Part shown: piece after piece, positions 36,389 through 44,960 of the stretch
Layout of the letters: the number at the start of each line of letters is the position of its first letter
Numbering within the stretch: the first letter of the stretch is position 1
DNA from: Streptomyces sp. NRRL S-646
GTDB taxonomy: Bacteria > Actinomycetota > Actinomycetes > Streptomycetales > Streptomycetaceae
Length of the DNA: 64,000 nt
NCBI RefSeq assembly: GCF_000720765.1
Contig: NZ_JODC01000010.1
Coordinates: 1 to 64,000, forward strand
Reading direction: 5' to 3'
Notes under the pieces: model-generated
Told to the model about the DNA's origin: nothing
What the model saw: the letters and a program-made list of their open reading frames with translations, nothing else
The model's database searches: none
Made by a program: the position numbers and the translations under genes

Positions 36389-37330
36389 TCAACTCGCGAG
36401 CGCGGTCGTGCGCAGCTCGTGCACCGCCAAGACCTTCATATGCGCAGGTGAACCGAGAACCGACGTTCCGCAGCTCTCCGCGCGGGGCGGCAGGGAGGCG
36501 GCCTGGGCCACCTCGACGCGCCACCGGCGTCCGTCCGCGTGGACGACGGTCACCTGCCAGCGCGGCGCAGCTCCGTCCGTTCGTACGACGCTCAGGGCAT
36601 CCGCGGCGTACTCGCGCGCGGCGGTGCGCACGGCCAGCTCGGCCGCCTGACCGGGCCGCTCCCAGGCGGAGCTCCCGCGGCAGCCTTCCACGACGATCCG
36701 TCCTTCCTGGACACCGTGCAGGACCTCCATGACGGCGCGGGCCTCGGCGCGGCCGTACGCGTAGCCGTACGGAAGGACGAGCAGTGTGGGCGAGAAGCGA
36801 TGGCCACCCAGATGAGTGACCTCCCAGACCCCCTGCACCTCGGAGGCGGCGAGCTCGGCCGCGAGCGGGCGGCCGAGCAGCGCACAGCAGCGGTCGCGCT
36901 TGCCGTTGGTGCAGACGAGCGCGAGCGGACCACCGGCGTCCGGTCGGGCACCGAGCGCCGAGTCGAAGGTGTGGTGCTCGCCCCTGCCGAGCGCGCCGAA
37001 GTCGAGGTCGAGCAGAGCCCGCGGATCGCGGACCGTGGCGGAGTGCAGCCATGCGTTGCCGGGTGCGGTGTGGGCCGCGTACACGTGCCGCGTGGTGGGA
37101 GTGCCGCAGTCGGCGTGGCGTCCCGGGCGGCGGATCAGTGCGATGCGTACGCCTGTGCCCTTCGCGGCCGCCTCCAGGGCGCGGCCGAGTGCCGGATCGA
37201 GGTGGCTCGAAGTGAGCGCCTTGGCGCCCCAGGGGCCCGGCTGCTCGAGCAGCAGCCAGGTCCTCGCGGTGGCCGCGGTTCCCGAAAGGGGCTCGTCGAG
37301 AACCCGGGAGACGGTTGAGCACGTACTCAC
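36389..37330 (-). CDS. Sucrase/ferredoxin-like family protein
   Basis: The 313-residue protein matches the Suc_Fer-like family: TWLLLEQPGPWGAKAL near the start, then VCTNGKRDRCCALLGRPLAAEL and THLGGHRFSPTLLVLPYGYAYGR, with Cys and His residues typical of thioredoxin-like [2Fe-2S] ferredoxins. GTG 37330 (MSTCSTVSRVLDEPLSG) is the only start compatible with the upstream control region. A 19-bp iron box ends directly at the start codon, so expression should be iron-repressed and possibly leaderless. Members of this family are often found near iron or siderophore genes, suggesting a role in iron reduction or electron transfer; that is inference. Confidence 0.85.
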   Translation of the reverse strand: MSTCSTVSRVLDEPLSGTAATARTWLLLEQPGPWGAKALTSSHLDPALGRALEAAAKGTGVRIALIRRPGRHADCGTPTTRHVYAAHTAPGNAWLHSATVRDPRALLDLDFGALGRGEHHTFDSALGARPDAGGPLALVCTNGKRDRCCALLGRPLAAELAASEVQGVWEVTHLGGHRFSPTLLVLPYGYAYGRAEARAVMEVLHGVQEGRIVVEGCRGSSAWERPGQAAELAVRTAAREYAADALSVVRTDGAAPRWQVTVVHADGRRWRVEVAQAASLPPRAESCGTSVLGSPAHMKVLAVHELRTTALAS

Positions 37331-37349
37331 AGAGGTGAGCCTAACCTGA
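37331..37349 (-). promoter_or_regulatory. Iron box (DmdR/IdeR-type operator)
   Basis: On the minus strand the site reads TCAGGTTAGGCTCACCTCT, agreeing with the consensus TTAGGTTAGGCTAACCTAA at about 15 of 19 positions. It abuts the GTG of the sucrase/ferredoxin-like gene. The internal TAGGCT could be the -10 of a leaderless transcript, so repressor binding would block initiation directly. Confidence 0.75.
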
Positions 37350-37367
37350 CTCGGCGCACAGCGACTT

Positions 37368-37395
37368 CCGGCCGCGTCGGTGTCCTCGCGGCCGG
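37368..37395 (-). terminator. Terminator of the HTH-citrate synthase gene
   Basis: CCGGCCGCG (37368-37376) pairs perfectly with CGCGGCCGG (37387-37395) across 10 nt, 12 bp beyond the stop of the minus-strand gene ending at 37407. Confidence 0.75.
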
Positions 37396-37406
37396 GGCCG
37401 ATCCTG

Positions 37407-38660
37407 CTACGGCAGCGGTTGGGGCGGCTTCGGGCCGACGTAGTGTCCACTGGGCCGCATGCGCAGCGGGCGTTCCCCGTACTCCTCGAGTGCGTGGGCG
37501 ATCCAGCCCGCCGTACGTGCCACGGCGAAGATCGTCTCGCCGGCAGTGGAAGGCATGCCCGAGGACGCCGTGAGCACGGCCAGGGCCAGGTCGACGTTGG
37601 CATGAAGCGAGGTGTGGCGCGCGGTGGTGGCCACGATGTCGCGGGCCGCGGCGAGGGCCGGAGCGGCTCGGGGGATCTCCGCCAGAAGGTCGAACAGGAC
37701 CCGCGCCCGTGGGTCCTCGCCGGGGTAGAGCCGGTGGCCGAGTCCCGGAATGCGGCGGCCCGCCCGCAGCTCTTCCGCGATGACCGGCGCCGCGTTGCCC
37801 TCGTCGAGCACGTCGAGCAGCAGCCGGTGGGCGAGGCCGCTGGCAGCTCCGTGCAGGGGGCCTTCCAGCACGCCGAGCCCGGCGGAGACGGCCGCGTAGG
37901 CGTGGGCGCGGGCCGAGGCGGCGACGCGCACGGCAAGCGTCGAGGCGGCGAGGTCGTGGTCGACGAGGAGGGCGAGTGCGGTGTCCAGCGCGCGCAGCGA
38001 GGCCTCGTCGGGGTCGACTCCGCTCAGCCGCGTCCACAGACGGTGCGCCAGCGGACCCTCGTCCCGGTGACCGCGCCGGGCCGGCGGCAGGGCCGCGACC
38101 AGGGTGGGGATGAGGGTTCGCGCTGTGCCCAGCACGGCGTCCTCGGAGAGGTCGAAGCGCAGCGGGTCCGCCACCGAAGCGGCGATCGCCGCAACCCGCA
38201 ACCGGTCGGTCGGGCTGGTGTGTTCGGGCAGCGCGTCGACGGCGCGGCGGGCCACGGCGACGGAGGACTCGGGTGCGGTGAACGCGGTGCCGGGCTGCAG
38301 CCGGCCGGTCCACAGCCACTCGGCGACCTCTTCGTAGGAGTGGCGCGTGGCCAGTTCTGTGGCGTCGACGCCGCGGAAGAAGTACCGGTCCGTCTCGATG
38401 AGCGTGATGCGGGTCCGCACGGAGAGTTCGCCGCCCGACGGTGAACTCCCGCTGCTCTCCCGCCTGTTGCGCCGGGCGAGTGCCTCCACCTCCTTGACGT
38501 CGAAGGTGCTGCCCCGGCCGCCGGGCACGCGTCGGCTGCTGAGCTGGCCGCGGCTCACGTACGCGTACACGGTCTCGGGCTTCACGCCGAGCAGTTCGGC
38601 GGCTTCCTTGGTGGTCAGCCGGCGTTCGGCGTGACCGGCGGGAGGGTCTTGATCGCGCAT
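37407..38660 (-). CDS. Citrate synthase-family protein with N-terminal helix-turn-helix
   Basis: The 417-residue protein starts with a MerR/excisionase-type helix-turn-helix (about 14-64: RLTTKEAAELLGVKPETVYAYVSRGQL ... TFDVKEVEALARRN). A citrate synthase domain follows, with the binding/catalytic His motifs LEGPLHGAAS and PGLGHRLYPGEDPRA and the catalytic Asp region LHANVDLALAVL. All three catalytic positions look intact. It is divergent from the simpler citrate synthase gene at 38770. A DNA-binding enzyme of this kind could sense oxaloacetate or acyl-CoA and regulate the shared AT-rich promoter region; family members are known in actinomycetes but, to my knowledge, not characterised as regulators. 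Confidence 0.9.
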   Translation of the reverse strand: MRDQDPPAGHAERRLTTKEAAELLGVKPETVYAYVSRGQLSSRRVPGGRGSTFDVKEVEALARRNRRESSGSSPSGGELSVRTRITLIETDRYFFRGVDATELATRHSYEEVAEWLWTGRLQPGTAFTAPESSVAVARRAVDALPEHTSPTDRLRVAAIAASVADPLRFDLSEDAVLGTARTLIPTLVAALPPARRGHRDEGPLAHRLWTRLSGVDPDEASLRALDTALALLVDHDLAASTLAVRVAASARAHAYAAVSAGLGVLEGPLHGAASGLAHRLLLDVLDEGNAAPVIAEELRAGRRIPGLGHRLYPGEDPRARVLFDLLAEIPRAAPALAAARDIVATTARHTSLHANVDLALAVLTASSGMPSTAGETIFAVARTAGWIAHALEEYGERPLRMRPSGHYVGPKPPQPLP

Positions 38661-38769
38661 GGGGTCACCGTATCCGCATCACGACGCATGGATTCAAAGC
38701 ATTGATTCAGTCAATATTGACAGCGAATTAGTCAAGCATCGACAGTTGAATCAAGTCCAGGGAGGAATC
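38661..38769. promoter_or_regulatory. AT-rich operator cluster between the two citrate synthase genes
   Basis: This 109-bp divergent promoter is far more AT-rich than its surroundings. It holds TTGATTCA (38702-38709) mirrored by TGAATCAA (38747-38754), the perfect palindrome GTCAATATTGAC (38710-38721), a direct GATTCA repeat (38691-38696 and 38704-38709) and the GCATTGA core (38699-38705). The GGAGGA ribosome-binding site of the plus-strand gene is at its right edge. Multiple overlapping dyads point to cooperative regulator binding. Confidence 0.7.
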
Positions 38770-39933
38770 ATGTCCGTCAACAGGCCAGCCATCGCCACCG
38801 TCGACGTGCCACGGGGGCTCGCCGGCGTCGTCGTCACCGACACCGAGATCGGGGACGTCCGGGGGCTCGAGGGCTTCTATCACTACCGCCAGTACTCGGC
38901 CGTCGAACTCGCGCAGACCCGTGGCTTCGAGGACGTCTGGCATCTCCTAATCCACGGCGAACTGCCGGACGAGGCGCAGCGTGCGGCCTTCGTCTCCGGG
39001 ACGGCGGCCCTGCGGCGACTGCCCGACGAGGTGCGGGCGGCCCTGCCCGCCATTGCGGCGGCGAGCGGGCGCTCGGGTCCGCTGGCCGGCATGCGCACCG
39101 CGCTGTCGTTGCTCGGCGCGGCGAAGGGCTTCCGGCCGGTGTACGACATCGACGCGTCCGAACGCCGTCAGGACGCCCTCGCGGCCGCCGCGGCCGTACC
39201 GACCCTGCTCACGGCGTTGCACCGGCTGGGCCGCGGTCTCGAACCGGTGGAGCCCCGGGACGACCTCTCCTATGCGGCCAACTACCTCTACATGCTTACG
39301 GGTTCGGTGCCGGAGCCGAAGCGGGCGCGGGCGGTCGAGCAGTACTTGATCTCAACTATTGATCACGGCTTCAATGCATCAACCTTCACGGCGCGAGTCA
39401 TCGCTTCGACGGGAGCGGATGTTGCCGCGTGCCTGGTCGGAGCCGTGGGGGCGCTCTCCGGTCCGTTGCACGGTGGTGCGCCCAGCCGGGCGCTGGACAC
39501 TCTGGACGCGATCGGCACCCCGGACCGTATCGACCCCTGGATCCGTGAACGCGTCCTCGCCGGCGACCGCATCATGGGCTTCGGTCATCCCGTCTACCGC
39601 ACCGAGGACCCCCGTTCCCGGATGCTCCGCGAGGTGGCCCAGAGCTTCGGCGGGCCGCGCGTGGAGTTCGCCGTGGAGGTCGAGCGTCACGTCGAGACGA
39701 TCCTTGCGGAACTGAAGCCCGGCCGCGAACTCCACACGAACGTCGAGTTCTACGCGGGCGTGGTCATGGAACTGTGCGGTCTGCCCCGCGAGATGTTCAC
39801 GCCGACGTTCGCGGCGGCGCGGGTGGTGGGCTGGAGCGCGAACATCCTGGAACAGGCGGAGGACTCGAAGATCATCCGGCCGGTGGCGCGGTATGTGGGG
39901 CCGGGGGCGCCGGTGTCGGTGCCAGCGGCTTGA
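38770..39933 (+). CDS. Citrate synthase / 2-methylcitrate synthase-family enzyme
   Basis: The 387-residue enzyme condenses oxaloacetate with acetyl-CoA or propionyl-CoA. It begins at ATG 38770 after GGAGGA (MSVNRPAIATVDVPRGLAGV, a start typical of the methylcitrate-synthase-like branch). The His motifs are SGPLHGGAPS and IMGFGHPVYRTEDPR. At the catalytic acid position the sequence is HTNVEFYAG, Glu instead of the usual Asp. The C-terminus includes GWSANILEQAEDSKIIRP. A short run of rare AT-rich codons (39345-39384) encodes LISTIDHGFNAST and includes the TCAATGC motif. Whether it makes citrate or methylcitrate cannot be decided here. Confidence 0.9.
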   Translation: MSVNRPAIATVDVPRGLAGVVVTDTEIGDVRGLEGFYHYRQYSAVELAQTRGFEDVWHLLIHGELPDEAQRAAFVSGTAALRRLPDEVRAALPAIAAASGRSGPLAGMRTALSLLGAAKGFRPVYDIDASERRQDALAAAAAVPTLLTALHRLGRGLEPVEPRDDLSYAANYLYMLTGSVPEPKRARAVEQYLISTIDHGFNASTFTARVIASTGADVAACLVGAVGALSGPLHGGAPSRALDTLDAIGTPDRIDPWIRERVLAGDRIMGFGHPVYRTEDPRSRMLREVAQSFGGPRVEFAVEVERHVETILAELKPGRELHTNVEFYAGVVMELCGLPREMFTPTFAAARVVGWSANILEQAEDSKIIRPVARYVGPGAPVSVPAA

Positions 39934-40250
39934 CGGTCATCCTGCCCCCCTGTGGGGTGGGAACGGAGTCTTCGTCAACTTCCGTCACCCTTTGGGGCGT
40001 TCATTCGGTCCACAGGTGCGGCTCACCCCAATCGGTGAATAACGAAGCCGTAAATGGGCCCACCTCGTGGTGGATGGAAAGGTTGACTGCGGTGCGCACC
40101 GTCGGTGGTCTGCCCGGGTGGTCTGTCCGTGCCATGCGGTGGGGTCGGGGGTCAGGTTTGTGCTCAGGACTGCAAGGATGCCACCGCGCACGGCATTAGC
40201 GTGCGCAGGTGCTTGTGCCTTGTGTGCCTGAGACCAAAAGGAATTCAACA
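39934..40250. other. Intergenic region upstream of the small 40251 gene
   Basis: The 317-bp gap carries no convincing ORF. It has AT-richer patches (CCGTTGATAA-like sequence is absent, but GGTGAATAACGAAGCCGTAAATG occurs around 40035-40057 in shorter pieces such as GAATAACGAAG and CGTAAATGG) that may hold the promoter of the downstream small gene. No strong hairpin follows the citrate synthase stop. Confidence 0.35.
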
Positions 40251-40490
40251 GTGAGTCAGATCGTCCGCCGCCTTGGCGTTGCTCCACGCCATCGAGGTAG
40301 CACAAATGGGGCAACATGCCCCGATATCTTCGAATTGGCAGATGGGAATTTCGCCATAATCGGCACGGATATGACTGATTCGCTGGAATCTGCGCTACCG
40401 CCCGATGCGGCTCGCGCCGACTATGAGCGAATTGTCGTGATTACTCGCGAGACCTTGGTCAAAGCAAAGGTGGACATTCCGGACGCCTAG
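40251..40490 (+). CDS. Small conserved Streptomyces protein
   Basis: A GTG at 40251, preceded by AAAAGGAA, opens a 79-residue protein (MSQIVRRLGVAPRHRGSTNG ... CPDIFELADGNFAIIGTDMT ... RIVVITRETLVKAKVDIPDA). Its codons are clearly AT-richer than those of its neighbours. I recognise the type as a small Streptomyces family often seen near helix-turn-helix regulators, without an assigned function. Length and the FELADGNFAIIGTDMT core suggest a small beta domain. The track-length extension to 40209 lacks a ribosome-binding site. A terminator-like hairpin follows at 40507-40548. Confidence 0.75.
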   Translation: MSQIVRRLGVAPRHRGSTNGATCPDIFELADGNFAIIGTDMTDSLESALPPDAARADYERIVVITRETLVKAKVDIPDA

Positions 40491-40506
40491 TCCTGGCTGG
40501 TCGGGG

Positions 40507-40548
40507 AGGGCCGATCCGAGCGGCGCAGCTCCGCTCCGGGCCGGCCCT
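40507..40548. terminator. Bidirectional terminator
   Basis: GAGGGCCG (40507-40514) pairs with CGGCCCTC (40541-40548), and the enclosed bases form a second GAGCGG/CCGCTC hairpin. It separates the convergent 40251 and DUF6082 genes. Confidence 0.7.
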
Positions 40549-40553
40549 CGATG

Positions 40554-41120
40554 TCATGACGCATCCGGCCCGCCCGGTGGCTCGCCCACCACCCACCACT
40601 CCTCGGTGTCCGCCTCCTCGAGCTGCTGCAGCAGGTCGTCCACCAGCATGCCGAGTTCTGCCTCGTCGGTGTCCGCGATGCTTGCCCGCTGCTGCCGGGT
40701 GGCGTGCCAGTACTCCCTGACGATCGGGTTCTGGAATGTCCCCCGGACGTGCTTGAAGAACTCGTCCCTGCTCAGATTGCCGATGCGGTAGTAGAAGAGC
40801 AGGTTGGTGTAGAGCGCGTTTGCGAAGAGGTACTGGCGGCGCTGCTTGGGGGACACGCCCCCCTCGTAGAGGTCCAGCACCTCGGCGAGGTCGGGATCGT
40901 CGATCGCCTTGCTCAGCAGCTCCCAGTGCTGGCGTTGCTGAGTGGCGAGGTTGGTGTCCTGCTGGGTGTGTGCGCTCCGCTCCAGGTGCTCCAGGCGTAT
41001 GCGCAACGACTCAAGCGCATGGCGCTGCGTCGCCAGCGTGGCGAGGACGCCTGTAGCTACGCCGATGCCGAGGGCGGCGGCGGACCTCAGTACCCGCGCC
41101 CCAAAGTTCTGTGTGGCCAT
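40554..41120 (-). CDS. DUF6082 family membrane-anchored protein
   Basis: From ATG 41120 the protein is 188 residues. One N-terminal transmembrane helix (LRSAAALGIGVATGVLATLA) is followed by a coiled-coil-like stretch (LESLRIRLEHLERSAHTQQ) and the DUF6082 core (HWELLSKAIDDPDLAEVLDL ... ANALYTNLLFYYRIGNLSRDEFFKHVRG ... PIVREYWHATRQQR). The family occurs in actinomycetes, usually in several copies, with no known function. The longer open frame to 41330 is disfavoured because its extra residues are non-conserved and Pro/Arg-rich. It lies convergent to the 40251 gene. Confidence 0.8.
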   Translation of the reverse strand: MATQNFGARVLRSAAALGIGVATGVLATLATQRHALESLRIRLEHLERSAHTQQDTNLATQQRQHWELLSKAIDDPDLAEVLDLYEGGVSPKQRRQYLFANALYTNLLFYYRIGNLSRDEFFKHVRGTFQNPIVREYWHATRQQRASIADTDEAELGMLVDDLLQQLEEADTEEWWVVGEPPGGPDAS

Positions 41121-41442
41121 GTCAACCCCCGAGTCAGGCGGCCGTTCCGCCGGTCGTCGGAATGCGGGTCGACTGATGGGGACCGGCGAGCGGTGGGCGG
41201 CGCTTGCCGTCTCCCAGGGTGCCGAGCGGCTCTGATCGGCGGGGAGGCGGAGAGGAGGCGCACGGAGGGAAGCGAGGGTCGCACACTCCGGCGCCTTGCC
41301 CAACGTCTGCCCCGCAAGTGCTGCTAACAATCGTTCACTTCGCAGTGATTATTCCGGCTCGTATCCTGGTCCGGCATTCAATTCTCCTATGTGCGCCGGG
41401 ACCGCGATCCGGTGCACGCGTCGGTGTCAGAGAGGTCGCACG
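41121..41442. other. Divergent intergenic region, DUF6082 and cobW
   Basis: The 322-bp gap between divergent genes has an AT-rich patch (GCTAACAATCGTTCACTTCGC and the following GTGATTATTCCGG, about 41323-41356, seen in pieces) that could carry the cobW promoter. I looked for a Zur box because CobW-type GTPases are often zinc-regulated and found no convincing TGAAAATGATTTTCA-like site. No ORF is supported. Confidence 0.35.
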
Positions 41443-42507
41443 TTGAGTCAGCCGAGCCACAGCCTGCGGCAGATCCCGGTCGTCGTCCTCGCCGGATTCC
41501 TGGGCTCCGGCAAGACCACCCTCCTCAATCACCTCCTCCACCGCAGCGGTGGCAGCCGTATAGGTGCCGTCGTCAATGACTTCGGCTCCATCGAGATCGA
41601 TGCCATGGCCGTGGCCGGAGCGCTCGGCGATTCCACCGTCTCGCTCGGCAACGGCTGCCTGTGCTGTGCGGTCGACGTCAGCGAGCTCGACCTCTATCTC
41701 GAGCGGCTCGCCCGGCCCTCCGCCGGCATCGACGTCATCGTGATCGAGGCCAGTGGCCTCGCCGAACCCCGGGAACTCGTGCGCATGGTGCTCGCCAGTG
41801 AGCAACCGGGGATCGTGTACGGCGGCCTCGTCGAGGTCGTCGACGCCGCCGAGTTCGACGACACGCGCGTGAAGCATCCGGAGATCGACCGGCATCTCGC
41901 CCTTGCCGACCTCGTCGTCGTCAACAAGCTCGACCGGGCGCCGGAGGCGGATCGCGTCCTCGGGCTCGTCCGCTCGCTCGTCGACCGTGCAGCCGTCGTC
42001 CCGGCCACCTACGGCCGCATCGATCCCGAGTTCCTCTTCGACTGCAGGCCGAGCGAGGAGCGCATCGGGCAGCTGTCCTTCGACGACCTGCACGAACACG
42101 GCGAGGACGGTCACGCCGATCATCTGCACGCGGCCTACGACAGCCTGTCCTTCAGCTCCGAAGTGCCCCTGGACCCACGCCGGTTGATGGAGTTCCTCGA
42201 CAGCAGGCCCGAGGGGCTGTACCGGATCAAGGGGTACGTCGACTTCGGGGCCCACGACGTCCACAACCGCTACGCCGTGCACGCGGTGGGGCGCTTCCTC
42301 CGGTTCTACCCGGAGGCCTGGACGCCGGGCGACGCCCGCCTCACCCAGCTGGTTCTCATCGGCTCCGGCATCGACGCGCCCGCCCTCGGCAAGGAACTCG
42401 AGGCGTGCAGCAGCGACGCCCCGCACACCGCCGACGAGCACGGTATGTGGGGCGTCCTGCGCTACGTACAGGATCCGGAAGAGGATCTCGTGGAGCCGCC
42501 GGCCTAG
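41443..42507 (+). CDS. CobW-family GTPase (metal chaperone, COG0523)
   Basis: The 354-residue protein starts at TTG 41443 after AGAGGT. The G domain shows Walker [26 protein letters not shown], the metal-binding GNGCLCC motif of COG0523 proteins and NKLD for guanine recognition. A His-rich segment ([20 protein letters not shown]) precedes the CobW C-terminal domain ([11 protein letters not shown]). Such proteins insert or traffic zinc, cobalt or other metals into client enzymes. The stop overlaps the stop of convergent parC by 4 bp, leaving no room for a terminator between them. Confidence 0.9.
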   Translation: MSQPSHSLRQIPVVVLAGFLGSGKTTLLNHLLHRSGGSRIGAVVNDFGSIEIDAMAVAGALGDSTVSLGNGCLCCAVDVSELDLYLERLARPSAGIDVIVIEASGLAEPRELVRMVLASEQPGIVYGGLVEVVDAAEFDDTRVKHPEIDRHLALADLVVVNKLDRAPEADRVLGLVRSLVDRAAVVPATYGRIDPEFLFDCRPSEERIGQLSFDDLHEHGEDGHADHLHAAYDSLSFSSEVPLDPRRLMEFLDSRPEGLYRIKGYVDFGAHDVHNRYAVHAVGRFLRFYPEAWTPGDARLTQLVLIGSGIDAPALGKELEACSSDAPHTADEHGMWGVLRYVQDPEEDLVEPPA

Positions 42508-44960
42508 ACGGGGCCCGCCACCACCGCCACCGTCCTGGCCAGGGACACGCCCGAGCCGTCGCGGCGCGGGTCGAGCTCCGGGAGGTCGGCCGGGGTGCCG
42601 TTCTTCTGCGCCGCCTTGGCCGGGACGGTGCCCGCCCAGGCCAGGGAGAGACAGTCCTCGCCCTTCAGGAACCGCTGGCAGCGCACCCCGCCGGTGGCGC
42701 GGCCCTTGCGCGGGTACTGGTCGAACGGGGTCAGCTTCGCCGTCGTCTGGACCGAGTCGTCGAGCGTGCCGCGCGAGCCCGCGACTGTGAACACGACCGC
42801 GTCGGCCGCCGGGTCCACCGCCGTGAAGGAGATGACCTTCGCGCCCTCGGTGAGCTTGATGCCCGCCATACCGCCCGCCGGACGGCCCTGGGGGCGGACC
42901 TGCGCGGCCTGGTAGCGCAGCAGCTGCGCGTCGTCCGTGATGAAGACCAGGTCCTCCTCACCGGTGCGCAGCTCGACCGCGCCGACGATCCGGTCGCCGT
43001 CCTTGAGCGTGATGACCTCCAACTCCCCCTTGTTGGACGGGTAGTCGGGGACCACACGCTTGACGACGCCCTGTTCGGTGCCGAGAGCGAGACCGGGGGA
43101 GGACTCGTCCAGCGTGGTCAGGCAGACCACCGTCTCGTCGTCCTCCAGGGACAGGAACTCCGACAGCGGCGCCCCGCCGGAGAGGTTCGGTGCCGACGCC
43201 GTCTCCGGCAGCTGCGGAAGGTCGACGACGTTGATCCGCAGGAGGCGGCCGGAGGAGGTCACCGCGCCGATCTCGCCACGTGCCGTCGCCGGGACCGCCG
43301 ACACGATCACGTCGTGCTTGGCGCGCCGGGCGTCGGCGTCCTCCGGGAAGGGCTCGCCGTTCGACGTGCGGGCCAGCAGACCGGTGGAGGAGAGCAGGAC
43401 CCGGCACGGGTCGTCCGCGACCTGCAGCGGTACGGCGGCCGTCTGGGTGCCCGAGGCCTCCAGCAGGACCGTACGCCGCTCGGTGCCGAACTTCTTGGCC
43501 ACCGCGGCCAGTTCGGAGGAGACCAGCTTGCGCAGCTCCGCGTCCGACTCCAGGATCCGGGTCAGCTCCGCGATCTCCGCGTTGAGCCTGTCCTTCTCCG
43601 ACTCCAGCTCGATGCGGTCGTACTTGGTCAGACGGCGCAGCGGGGTGTCCAGGATGTACTGGGTCTGGATCTCCGACAGGGAGAAGCGCTCCATCAGACG
43701 CTCCTTGGCCTGCGCGCTGTTCTCGCTGGAGCGGATGAGACGGATGACCTCGTCGATGTCGACGAGCGCCGTGAGCAGGCCCTCCACCAGGTGCAGCCGG
43801 TCGCGGCGCTTGGTGCGGCGGAACTCGCTGCGGCGGCGCACGACCTCGAAGCGGTGGTCGAGGTAGACCTCCAGGAGCTCCTTGAGGCCCAGGGTGAGCG
43901 GCTGGCCGTCGACCAGTGCGACGTTGTTGATGCCGAAGGACTCCTCCATCGGCGTCAGCTTGTAGAGCTGCTCCAGGACGGCCTCCGGCACGAAGCCGTT
44001 CTTGATCTCGATGACCAGGCGCAGGCCGTGCGCGCGGTCGGTGAGGTCCTTGACGTCGGCGATGCCCTGGATCTTCTTGGAGCCGACCAGGTCCTTGATC
44101 TTGGCGATCACCTTCTCCGGGCCGACCGTGAAGGGCAGTTCGGTGACGACCAGGCCCTTGCGGCGGGCGGTGACGGTCTCGATCTCGACCGTCGCACGGA
44201 TCTTGAAGGTGCCGCGGCCCGTCTCGTACGCGTCCCGGATGCCGGCGAGCCCGACGATGCGGCCGCCGGTGGGCAGATCGGGGCCGGGAACGTGCTTCAT
44301 CAGGGTGTCGAGGTCCGCGCCCGGGTAGCGGATCAGGTGCCGGGCGGCCGAGATGACCTCGGACAGGTTGTGCGGCGGCATGTTCGTCGCCATGCCGACC
44401 GCGATGCCCGACGAGCCGTTCACCAGCAGGTTCGGGAAGGCTGCGGGCAGGGCGACCGGCTCCTGCTCCTGGCCGTCGTAGTTGGGCGTGAAGTCGACCG
44501 TGTCCTCGTCGATCGACTCCGTCATCAGGCTCGTCGCCTGGGCCTGGCGGCACTCCGTGTACCGCATGGCGGCCGGCGGGTCGTCGTTGCCCAGTGAGCC
44601 GAAGTTGCCGTGGCCGTCGACGAGCGGCACGCGCATGGAGAACGGCTGGGCCATGCGTACCAGGGCGTCGTAGATCGACGCGTCGCCGTGCGGGTGCAGC
44701 TTGCCCATCACCTCGCCGACCACGCGCGCGCACTTCACATAGCCGCGGTCGGGGCGCAGCCCCATCTCGTTCATCTGGTAGACGATGCGACGGTGGACCG
44801 GCTTGAGGCCGTCGCGGGCGTCGGGCAGGGCTCGGGAGTAGATGACCGAGTACGCGTACTCGAGGAAGGAGCCCTGCATCTCGTCGACGACGTCGATGTC
44901 GAGGATGCGCTCCTCGAACGAGTCGTCGGGCGGCGGGGTCTTCGTGCTGCGGCGGGCCAT
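42504..44960 (-). CDS. parC: DNA topoisomerase IV subunit A (ParC)
   Basis: The 818-residue GyrA/ParC-type subunit begins at ATG 44960 after GAGGAG. The winged-helix region carries KVHR-like [14 protein letters not shown], the quinolone region [19 protein letters not shown] and the catalytic Tyr in [11 protein letters not shown]. The coiled-coil tower and a C-terminal beta-pinwheel with degenerate GyrA-box repeats follow ([20 protein letters not shown] ... [16 protein letters not shown]). The position equivalent to E. coli GyrA Ser83 is Ala, as in mycobacterial GyrA, which by family knowledge lowers quinolone sensitivity. It pairs with parE at 23230-25353 in chromosome decatenation. Confidence 0.92.
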   Translation of the reverse strand: MARRSTKTPPPDDSFEERILDIDVVDEMQGSFLEYAYSVIYSRALPDARDGLKPVHRRIVYQMNEMGLRPDRGYVKCARVVGEVMGKLHPHGDASIYDALVRMAQPFSMRVPLVDGHGNFGSLGNDDPPAAMRYTECRQAQATSLMTESIDEDTVDFTPNYDGQEQEPVALPAAFPNLLVNGSSGIAVGMATNMPPHNLSEVISAARHLIRYPGADLDTLMKHVPGPDLPTGGRIVGLAGIRDAYETGRGTFKIRATVEIETVTARRKGLVVTELPFTVGPEKVIAKIKDLVGSKKIQGIADVKDLTDRAHGLRLVIEIKNGFVPEAVLEQLYKLTPMEESFGINNVALVDGQPLTLGLKELLEVYLDHRFEVVRRRSEFRRTKRRDRLHLVEGLLTALVDIDEVIRLIRSSENSAQAKERLMERFSLSEIQTQYILDTPLRRLTKYDRIELESEKDRLNAEIAELTRILESDAELRKLVSSELAAVAKKFGTERRTVLLEASGTQTAAVPLQVADDPCRVLLSSTGLLARTSNGEPFPEDADARRAKHDVIVSAVPATARGEIGAVTSSGRLLRINVVDLPQLPETASAPNLSGGAPLSEFLSLEDDETVVCLTTLDESSPGLALGTEQGVVKRVVPDYPSNKGELEVITLKDGDRIVGAVELRTGEEDLVFITDDAQLLRYQAAQVRPQGRPAGGMAGIKLTEGAKVISFTAVDPAADAVVFTVAGSRGTLDDSVQTTAKLTPFDQYPRKGRATGGVRCQRFLKGEDCLSLAWAGTVPAKAAQKNGTPADLPELDPRRDGSGVSLARTVAVVAGPV

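Noticed and set aside
42405..44597. 730-residue plus-strand ORF over parC
   Set aside because: Product is a low-complexity Arg/Leu/Val-rich sequence; parC on the other strand is certain.
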